This document shows positions 17,352 through 23,730 of a stretch of 23,730 bases of DNA, one piece after another. The stretch comes from Euryarchaeota archaeon UBA433 (GTDB taxonomy: Archaea > Thermoplasmatota > Poseidoniia > Poseidoniales > Poseidoniaceae): positions 1 to 23,730 of the forward strand of contig DAFX01000107.1 in the NCBI GenBank assembly GCA_002495535.1. Direction: 5' to 3'. The position numbers and the translations under genes are program-made. Within the stretch, counting starts at the first letter, position 1. Each line of letters opens with the position of its first letter. Below the pieces are notes generated by a model, which was not told the origin of the DNA, searched no databases, and worked only from the letters and a program-made list of their open reading frames with translations.

Positions 17352-18572
17352 ATGGACGAATTTGAACACGTGGAATTTCTTCCCGAACCGGAAGACGCCC
17401 GTATTCTTTCAGCCATCGATCCAGCGGCTGTAGGGTTTCAAGGCGCATGGCGAGCGGATGTCACAGGCTGGGCCCCTTTGGAAGCTGTTCCCATTCAACG
17501 TCGAAGACATCAGCGTGCTTTTGTGACCAACAGCTTGATTTTTGCCGTTTTGATGGTGACGCTCTTTGTGGTCTGGAATTCTGGGCTCTTGTGGGTGGAA
17601 CTAAGTTTACCTGATTCACAATGGGCCAATGAGCAAGCACAACTCGATACGGCTGCCGATGAAGGCCTTACTGGCTTAGGAGTGCGAGTCTGCATGGTTG
17701 ACACTGGAATTGATCTCACCCATGATGCCTTGAAGGGTGTCGAAGTCACTTTCAGGGACTTACGAGGGAGTTCTCCAACGCCTCTTGATTACGGTTTGGT
17801 GGCTCATGGGACACTGATGGCTGGCATTCTAGTCGCCCAAGATCACCAAATTGGAGCAGCCCCCAACATTACCCTTGGTGTTGCTGCAGCGTTAGGGACT
17901 GATGAAAACGGAGAAAACAGTGGTGATGAATCCACGGTTGCTGAAGCAATTCGGTGGTGCCAGGACACCTTTGAAGCAGACATCATTTCCCTTTCACTCG
18001 GAGGTGAACAAAATTTGGACGCAACTCGAGAGGGTGCGACGGCCTCCGCCACTCGAAGAGCAGTTGATGCGGGAGTGTTCGTCGTTGCAGCAGCTGGTAA
18101 CGATGGTGGGTCCGATGATGATGGTCTTGTCTCAGTCCCTGCAAACATCCCTCGAGTCATCACCGTTGGAGCATCAACTGAAACGGGTGCAGTTTGGGCG
18201 AACTCATCATCAGGCTCCCAAGTCTATGATCGAGGCCAACAAAGGCAACACCCGCATCTGAAGCCGGAAGTGATTGCGCCGGGCGTGGACATCATCAGCA
18301 CTGGGAGCGAGAATGCATGGTATTCCAGCAGTGGGACCTCTGATGCCACGGTGTTTGTTACCGCGGCTCTCGCATTGTTGCTGGAAGCGCACCCCGAGTA
18401 CAAGCCTAGCGCTCAGAGCGACGGAACATGCATTGATGCAATCAAGGTGGCTTTGATGAATTCTGTTCAACCACTCGATAAGCAAGACCTGCATGATAAT
18501 CGTTCAGGTTACGGGCAATTAATGGCTATGGATTGGATCCAAGAGGTTGAACAAACGGACCCAGTTTGCTGA
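17352..18572 (+). CDS. Membrane-anchored S8 (subtilisin-like) serine protease
   Basis: A 406-residue protein with a complete catalytic triad: D117 in VCMVDTGIDLTHDAL, H152 in AHGTLMAGIL and S330 in SSSGTSDATVF. The oxyanion residue is N250 in AAAGNDGG. Residues 1-58 are a short N-terminal region ending in RRRHQR; a membrane helix follows at about 59-80. By the positive-inside rule the N-terminus is cytoplasmic and the protease domain faces outward. Only about 35 residues separate the helix from the catalytic domain, so there is no room for an I9-type inhibitory propeptide. The site serine sits in GTSDA rather than the usual GTSMA. It follows aglB by 67 bp and precedes a large surface protein, which suggests processing or quality control of envelope proteins; the substrate is unknown. 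Confidence 0.9.
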   Translation: MDEFEHVEFLPEPEDARILSAIDPAAVGFQGAWRADVTGWAPLEAVPIQRRRHQRAFVTNSLIFAVLMVTLFVVWNSGLLWVELSLPDSQWANEQAQLDTAADEGLTGLGVRVCMVDTGIDLTHDALKGVEVTFRDLRGSSPTPLDYGLVAHGTLMAGILVAQDHQIGAAPNITLGVAAALGTDENGENSGDESTVAEAIRWCQDTFEADIISLSLGGEQNLDATREGATASATRRAVDAGVFVVAAAGNDGGSDDDGLVSVPANIPRVITVGASTETGAVWANSSSGSQVYDRGQQRQHPHLKPEVIAPGVDIISTGSENAWYSSSGTSDATVFVTAALALLLEAHPEYKPSAQSDGTCIDAIKVALMNSVQPLDKQDLHDNRSGYGQLMAMDWIQEVEQTDPVC

Positions 18573-18782
18573 GGATTTTCCTGCTTTCTCACGCACGGAA
18601 ATCATTCTTTCTGCCTTGCTGCTATCGAATTGTTTGTTTTAATGACGATACTATCGGTTTTATTTGATACAAATGGGCCCGATTTAGTGATATTTCTAAC
18701 TCATATCGATATTATTAAACTGGCAACAGAGGCGCAGTGTTATATCTCTCTTGACAATGGGAGTAAACCGTTGGTGCCAGTT
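18573..18782. promoter_or_regulatory. AT-rich control region before the beta-helix surface gene
   Basis: This 210-bp gap is clearly more AT-rich than its surroundings. It contains the 11-mer GCCTTGCTGCT (18613-18623) shared with the aglB upstream region; TATCG at 18623-18627; the inverted repeat CGATA c TATCG at 18646-18656; GGGCCC near 18675; the perfect palindrome ATATCGATAT at 18703-18712, next to TATTAAAC; and TTATATCT at 18740-18747. The last is the best TATA candidate, giving a leader of about 13 nt to the ATG at 18783. The frame is open from an ATG at 18630, but its translation is AT-rich noise with no recognisable signal. Confidence 0.5.
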
Positions 18783-21700
18783 ATGTCTGAACATACTTCC
18801 CGAAAAAGCCTGTCGTTAGTCGCGCTTCTCCTGATCTCAAGTTTGGCAGGGTTAGTGACCCTCCCATCGGCTTCTGCCGTCAATGAAACCACCGTTGGAA
18901 CCGTTACTGGGACTGAGACCTGGACCGGGACAATGAACCTCCAGGGTGACGTTACAGTCGCTGAAGGTTCGAAACTGATCATCAACGCCGGTACAACCAT
19001 CAACATCCCATATGGCTCTTTCATCGATGTTGAAGGAGCAATATGCATCGGCTCCACCGCATGTGGGGCCAGCGCCGGTTCAGCCTCGAATAAGGCCCGT
19101 TTCATCTGGTCTGTCCCATCCGCTTCGGACTACGAGAAGAATGGGCGATGCTTCGTTAATGGCTCAAACACCTACACCAACAGCGATGCAGGATGTGGAT
19201 CGGGTATGATCATTCGAAAGACAATCGATCAGTCACCCACCGCAACTGGAATCAATTACGCTCACTTCGAAAACGCATACGGCTACCCGATTTATGTCGC
19301 CACACTTCAACAGGTTCAGTATGGTGTGCTTGTTTTTGATGGCTCTTCAACCGATGCAACTGGATTGAGTTTCTCTGCCATCAACACCTCAAACGTACTC
19401 GCCATCGATTTCGCCGCCCCAACCCTTCGTGATTCAACATTCACGCTCGGTGTTGACGGGAACGGCTACGATGCAGCAGCAGTCCGTGCCTACGGGGCTG
19501 GTGTTGGTATTCTCGCAACTGTGAATGTTTTCAACTCGGTCTTTACCGGTAACACCGAGCCAGACTGCAGCACCCAAGGCGGTGGCCGTGTGGTGATCTT
19601 CATGGAAGAATCCTACATCAACCTCGATAACATCGAAATTAAAGACAACGCTTTCGGAGTGTTCTTGAAAGGGACTTCCGGATGGTTGACAAATTCGACG
19701 ATCAACGTCAAATGCAACGCAATTGACACCAACTCCCACAAGGAGACGGGACCTATCAAGCACACCCTCCATGTTGAAGACAACATAATCACCACAGCAG
19801 AGGGTGCTGGAATCACTGCTTACGATGGGGCTATTGTCGATGCCCGCAACAACGTCATCAGCGGGGCTTCCGAATCCTCCGGGTTTGGTATCCGTTCTTC
19901 GACGGTGGCCATCCACAACAACATCATCGGCCCAATTGGAGGCTGGAACGGTTTGTGGATCTACGGCACCTCGGACGTGATTGCAGAGAACAACACCATC
20001 CAAGATACCGGTAAAGAAGCGGTCCTCATTGGCGAATACCACTTTGGCGACCAGGGATGGAACGTTCCAACGCCTACAGCAGCTCGTCTGTACCTAGCAA
20101 ACAACCAAATTTCAAACAACACCGGAACTTGCAATTCTCAATTGTATGGTGGCGACTTTGCTTGCCCGGCAATTCACGTGTTCATGTCCTCGGCTACAAT
20201 TTATGACAACACCGTCACAAACAACGCAGGCGATGGGTTCCGAATCAAAGGCGGCATTGTGAACGCACAACGCAACACAATCGCCGTTGGTGGGTTTGCA
20301 GCAAACATTTCAATGTACGATGACAACTATGGCAACAAGTATGGATCGATTGGATACTTTTCTGGCAACACCTACACCAATGCTTCCCAGGTGTACAACA
20401 TCACAGAATCAAGAGTGACCGTTCAATCAGAATACATCCCTGACCCGGGTGCAAATGAACTCTATCCAGTTTCCCTGCAGTGGCTTGGAGCTGAATGCCC
20501 ATACGTGCAAGACGAGTGCTTGCAAGTCCCGTCAACGGCAGTTCTACCCCCACGCTTCATGCCAATGGCCCTTGAAGTCGTTGCCAATTCAACCGTCTTC
20601 TCGTTTGCCGACTTGCAGAATTTTGATGCAAGTAAGGTTCACGTTCAGAATCAAAACTCGGCTTGGGGCTCTCAGGTGCGAGAAGGTGAACTCGTTCGCT
20701 ACCAAGTGAAGGCAAAGAACAGCAACGTAGCAGATGCGACAGTCATCATCAGCGATGCGACAGGACTCCCACTTTACACGCTTCAAACCGATGCATTCGG
20801 ATTCACCCCACAGATTTCACTGCCGAGTGATTTCTATCTGGACCGAAACTGGAATCACTTGGTGGGTGAAACCAATGTGGAAGTCACAGTTTCGCCCGGG
20901 ATCACCGAGTTCATGGATGAAAACACCTGTTCAGACGGGTACGATAACGATGGAGACACCTTCGTCGATGGCGCAGATCAATCCCAGAGCCTTCAAGACA
21001 CCTCAAACTGTGAAATTGGAAACCGTGAGTTGCCGTTCTACAGCGTGAACGCGTTCAAGTTTGGTAAAGGAACTGAAGCCTTTGACTTCGTTCTCAGTGG
21101 TCCGATTGAAGACGTCATCAGCTTGGACAATCTCAAGCCGAGCGTTGCCGTCACTCAGGGCGATGGTGCTTCCTTTGCAACCACCGTCACGCTCACCGGT
21201 ACTGCATGGGATGGACTCGCAGGACCATACCCACTCGACATTGTCGCTTACGAGAAGCAATTTGGCCTCATCAAGCGAGTTGAAGTCCAACCTCCTGGTT
21301 CAGTCGATTGGTACTCCGCCGTTGACACCTCTGGTGCTGGTGGGGAAATCACGCTTTCGAACCACCCGTTCAAGGCTTGGTCCTTTGATTGGGATCTTTC
21401 TGCCCACCCAGAAGGTGAAGGGGATGTGACGTTCCGTGTTCGTTCCTATGACGGTTTGGATTATTCCCCAATCGAGGTGCGCAAGTACAAACTCAATCTT
21501 GTTGCACCAACTATTTTGGTCGAAACTCCGAATGACGGTTCTTCTCACGACAACGACAAAGTCACGTTTACCGGAACTGCAAGTGATCCATACAGTGGTA
21601 CATGGGGCAGCGATATTCAGTCCATCTGGTTTGACATCAATGGACCAAACGGATACACCTCCCACTTTGCAATTGAAGGATCGACCGCTTGGTCGTATGA

Positions 21701-23156
21701 CTGGAAGTTCGAGGAACTCGACAGTGGAACGTACACGTTCAATATTTGGGCCGCAGACAGCGATTTCTGCATTGACATGGTTGGAACCTGCACCGCAGAA
21801 ACAAGGACATTGACCATCATGAACGACAATGCATTGCCGTTCGTCCAACTCAGTGAACCAGTCAACAGCGATGTTTTGCGTGCAACCGAAGAGCAAATCA
21901 TCCAGGGTGTCGCTCGTGACAACGATGGACAAGTGACTCGTGTCGAAATTCAAATCCAAGATTTGGCAAGCGGCTTGATGTTGAACAACGGGCCAAACCC
22001 GGTCACAACTTTTGCACCAAACGGTGCATGGGCGACCTCATGGGATACCTCAAGGCTCATCCACGATCAGCAATATGAATTGGTCATCCGAGCCTACGAT
22101 GGTGAAGATTATTCGGTAGAGCAGCGAATTCGAATCACCATCGACAATCCCACTGACGCTGATAACATTGCACCGGTGTTCGACCAGAACGGTTGGGCAG
22201 GGACATTGACCATCTTCTGTGATGCAAACTCAAACGCAATTGACCGGTGTGGTAATGGTGCAGTGATTGATTTGACTGAATTCTTCTCTGACCCAGACGG
22301 TACAGGAGAGGCAGAAAACGATCTTCTGTTCGATATCTTCGACGATGCGACAAACCTCGATGATGATTTGTATGCCAATTATGTGTCCATCAACGCACAA
22401 GGTGTTGCCACCTACAACCCGCCTTGGGTCCAACCAACCTCCGTGATTTCAGAATGGTCCCTTGTGGGTCTGATGTTTGAAGCCAGAGACTCCTATGATT
22501 CAGTGGCCTATTCGTACAAGGTCAACATCATCGTGGTTTCAGTTGCCTTTAGTGCTGAACGAGTCGACACTGGACCTGTGACCGCATCCAACCCCGCTAC
22601 ATTTGAGGGTCAAGGTTTGCCAAACAGCGTCGTAGCAGCTCGCTTTGACGACTCGAAGGGGATCCGCCTTAACTCCACACGAGTGGGAGCAGATGGTACA
22701 TGGTCGATGGACATAGCCAGCAATCAAATGTCAGGCGTCGAAAAGGCCTCGATCATCTTCGAAATGGACGGTCAAGTGTATTCGGCTCCAGGCACGACTG
22801 CTGATACTCAATTCCAACTGAGTTCTGATTCATCCGATTCTGAAGGTGGTAATCTCTTGTTGATTATCGGTGCCATTGTTGGTCTGATTGTGCTTCTTGG
22901 TGCCGGTGCTTTCTTCTTCCAAGTTGAATATGAGGACTTCGAAGAAGATGCTCAAAACGCCGAGGCTGCGGCTCCAGAAGAGGATCCATATGCCTGGGCT
23001 AAGGCCAAGCAAGAGCCAGTGAACATTCCACAGCAGGCAGTGGCCACAGCACCGGCTGCCGCAGCGCCAGCAGCAGCATCCACCCATCCCGGATGGCTGT
23101 GGGATGAAGCAAGCAACAGCTGGGTTCCAGACCCAAATTACACCCCCGAGCAATGA
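18783..23156 (+). CDS. Large membrane-anchored surface protein: parallel beta-helix plus Ig-like domains
   Basis: A 1457-residue protein from ATG 18783, chosen because a clean signal peptide follows at once (MSEHTSRKSLSLVALLLI, cleavage near ASA at 32); an in-frame ATG 51 codons earlier is rejected. Residues of about 33-95 repeat the opening module of the surface protein at 3752-5455. Residues to about 540 form a right-handed parallel beta-helix with NosD/PbH1-like turns (VEDNIITTAEGAGITAY, ARNNVISG, HNNIIGPIGG, AENNTIQDTG, YDNTVTNNAGDGF). A calcium-binding-like loop, CSDGYDNDGDTFVDGAD, lies near 715. Ig-like domains follow at about 770-870, 905-1010 and 1017-1115, then a cadherin-like region and one more Ig-like domain to about 1335. 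A membrane helix lies at about 1354-1379. The cytoplasmic tail is acidic, then Ala/Pro-rich, and ends in a Trp-rich motif at 1435-1457. Beta-helices of this type often bind or cleave polysaccharide; no catalytic residues are recognised here. Confidence 0.85.
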   Translation: MSEHTSRKSLSLVALLLISSLAGLVTLPSASAVNETTVGTVTGTETWTGTMNLQGDVTVAEGSKLIINAGTTINIPYGSFIDVEGAICIGSTACGASAGSASNKARFIWSVPSASDYEKNGRCFVNGSNTYTNSDAGCGSGMIIRKTIDQSPTATGINYAHFENAYGYPIYVATLQQVQYGVLVFDGSSTDATGLSFSAINTSNVLAIDFAAPTLRDSTFTLGVDGNGYDAAAVRAYGAGVGILATVNVFNSVFTGNTEPDCSTQGGGRVVIFMEESYINLDNIEIKDNAFGVFLKGTSGWLTNSTINVKCNAIDTNSHKETGPIKHTLHVEDNIITTAEGAGITAYDGAIVDARNNVISGASESSGFGIRSSTVAIHNNIIGPIGGWNGLWIYGTSDVIAENNTIQDTGKEAVLIGEYHFGDQGWNVPTPTAARLYLANNQISNNTGTCNSQLYGGDFACPAIHVFMSSATIYDNTVTNNAGDGFRIKGGIVNAQRNTIAVGGFAANISMYDDNYGNKYGSIGYFSGNTYTNASQVYNITESRVTVQSEYIPDPGANELYPVSLQWLGAECPYVQDECLQVPSTAVLPPRFMPMALEVVANSTVFSFADLQNFDASKVHVQNQNSAWGSQVREGELVRYQVKAKNSNVADATVIISDATGLPLYTLQTDAFGFTPQISLPSDFYLDRNWNHLVGETNVEVTVSPGITEFMDENTCSDGYDNDGDTFVDGADQSQSLQDTSNCEIGNRELPFYSVNAFKFGKGTEAFDFVLSGPIEDVISLDNLKPSVAVTQGDGASFATTVTLTGTAWDGLAGPYPLDIVAYEKQFGLIKRVEVQPPGSVDWYSAVDTSGAGGEITLSNHPFKAWSFDWDLSAHPEGEGDVTFRVRSYDGLDYSPIEVRKYKLNLVAPTILVETPNDGSSHDNDKVTFTGTASDPYSGTWGSDIQSIWFDINGPNGYTSHFAIEGSTAWSYDWKFEELDSGTYTFNIWAADSDFCIDMVGTCTAETRTLTIMNDNALPFVQLSEPVNSDVLRATEEQIIQGVARDNDGQVTRVEIQIQDLASGLMLNNGPNPVTTFAPNGAWATSWDTSRLIHDQQYELVIRAYDGEDYSVEQRIRITIDNPTDADNIAPVFDQNGWAGTLTIFCDANSNAIDRCGNGAVIDLTEFFSDPDGTGEAENDLLFDIFDDATNLDDDLYANYVSINAQGVATYNPPWVQPTSVISEWSLVGLMFEARDSYDSVAYSYKVNIIVVSVAFSAERVDTGPVTASNPATFEGQGLPNSVVAARFDDSKGIRLNSTRVGADGTWSMDIASNQMSGVEKASIIFEMDGQVYSAPGTTADTQFQLSSDSSDSEGGNLLLIIGAIVGLIVLLGAGAFFFQVEYEDFEEDAQNAEAAAPEEDPYAWAKAKQEPVNIPQQAVATAPAAAAPAAASTHPGWLWDEASNSWVPDPNYTPEQ

Positions 23157-23160
23157 TCAA

Positions 23161-23178
23161 CGGCTGCTCAACCAGCCG
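23161..23178 (+). terminator. Stem-loop after the beta-helix surface gene
   Basis: CGGCTG CTCAAC CAGCCG, a perfect 6-bp stem with a 6-nt loop, 4 nt after the stop codon. No T-run follows; a terminator or 3'-end stabiliser is the likely role. Confidence 0.45.
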
Positions 23179-23202
23179 TAAGAGTTGAAGAGGATAAGTG
23201 AC

Positions 23203-23207
23203 GGTGA
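23203..23207 (+). promoter_or_regulatory. Ribosome-binding site of the winged-helix gene
   Basis: GGTGA ends 6 nt before the ATG at 23214. Its last three bases are also the in-frame stop TGA at 23205, so the start cannot lie further upstream. Confidence 0.5.
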
Positions 23208-23213
23208 ACCAAT

Positions 23214-23730
23214 ATGGCAGTGCATCCTAAGCCAGGAGTTCAGGAGAGAATTCTTCTCCACCTTTTGGATTACACTGATTTCAAAAACAGCGTCGAGGTC
23301 CCGTTCGCATTGTCGCAAATGGGGATTGCGAACGCGGTTGCTATTGCCCGATCGAATGTGCCACGTGCGATTGCTGGGCTCAAAGATCAGGGTCTTCTGA
23401 TCGAACGCCAGGCGCACGTCAAAGGTGTCTCTCGGAAGCGCAAGGCATACTTCCTTACGGATCCTGGGATGAATTTGGGTGAAGAAACATGGCGTCGCCT
23501 TCGCACCTTTCCATTGCGAGCAATCCTCGAAGACGGGCAAACGATTCATTCTACACTCAGTGAAATCAATGAAAAATTACCTTTCTCGATGAGACCAGTC
23601 GACATTATCCGCTATATGGATGACAACTGCGTGCTCGATGCTCGGTCGCTTTCTGCAGATTTGATCGAACGTGATCTGTCTAAGCATGTGGAAAAACAAT
23701 TGGTGACTTCACTGGGTGACCTACCAAGAT
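23214..23730 (+). CDS. Winged-helix DNA-binding protein, N-terminal part (cut by window end)
   Basis: An open frame of 172 codons runs off the window. The N-terminal region reads as a winged helix: ERILLHLLDYTDF, then SQMGIANAVAIARSNVPRAI (helix-turn-helix, with RSNV in the recognition helix), AGLKDQGLLIERQAHVKG and the basic wing SRKRKAYFLTDPG. This order (GIA-x-A-x-x-IARS, then GL-x-E-x-x-x-HVKG, then RKRKAYFLT) resembles the N-termini of archaeal winged-helix proteins that carry an ATPase or TPR region further on. What follows here (residues of about 100-172) is helical and not recognised. The frame has a ribosome-binding site and consistent codon use. It is transcribed in the same direction as the beta-helix gene, 57 bp after it. 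Target genes are unknown; the neighbouring envelope genes are candidates. Confidence 0.7.
   Translation, partial: MAVHPKPGVQERILLHLLDYTDFKNSVEVPFALSQMGIANAVAIARSNVPRAIAGLKDQGLLIERQAHVKGVSRKRKAYFLTDPGMNLGEETWRRLRTFPLRAILEDGQTIHSTLSEINEKLPFSMRPVDIIRYMDDNCVLDARSLSADLIERDLSKHVEKQLVTSLGDLPR

Noticed and set aside
18630..18782. Upstream ATG for the beta-helix surface protein
   Set aside because: It would put 51 residues before a normal signal peptide, and the DNA is AT-rich control-like sequence.
19434..20042. 202-codon minus-strand frame, and the 219-codon one at 21300-21959
   Set aside because: Antisense to the beta-helix/Ig-like protein; mirror of its codon bias, no recognisable domain.
1..23730. 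CRISPR arrays, tRNA or rRNA genes, insertion sequences
   Set aside because: No direct-repeat array with spacers, no cloverleaf-like or rRNA-like sequence and no transposase or flanking inverted repeats were seen by eye.

Overview
The window looks like a genomic fragment of a marine euryarchaeon, most likely Marine Group II (Candidatus Poseidoniales, Thermoplasmatota). This rests on an archaeal CDP-archaeol synthase, an archaeal AglB-type oligosaccharyltransferase, several large secreted or membrane-anchored repeat proteins (thrombospondin type 3, PKD, parallel beta-helix, CARDB-like), and TATA-like boxes about 26 nt before several start codons, as expected for archaeal leaderless mRNAs. Lineage is inferred from gene content only; no marker gene such as 16S is present.

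Layout. (1) 1-3722, plus strand: a 913-residue surface protein with an NHL-like propeller, Asp-rich calcium-binding repeats and a C-terminal membrane anchor, then a small secreted PKD-domain protein. (2) 3752-6137, minus strand: an anchored surface protein with a C-terminal CARDB-like domain, and upstream of it carS, for membrane lipid synthesis. (3) 6292-7551, plus strand: purD, divergent from carS. (4) 7733-23156, plus strand: a 3183-residue AglB/STT3 oligosaccharyltransferase carrying about ten extra N-terminal membrane segments and a roughly 1770-residue sequon-rich extracellular extension that re-enters the membrane; a membrane-anchored S8 (subtilisin-like) protease; and a 1457-residue anchored beta-helix protein. 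(5) 23214 to the end: the start of a winged-helix protein cut by the window edge.

Taken together, most of the window concerns the cell envelope: a lipid enzyme, an N-glycosylation enzyme, an outward-facing protease and four surface proteins that are plausible glycosylation or processing substrates. Only purD is clearly unrelated. The standout is the giant oligosaccharyltransferase, whose extension holds about forty N-X-S/T sequons by hand count and so could be a substrate of its own active site. Two anchored surface proteins also end in short Trp-rich cytoplasmic tails, and two share an N-terminal module. No RNA genes, insertion sequences or CRISPR arrays were seen. No gene-free stretch exceeds about 210 bases.
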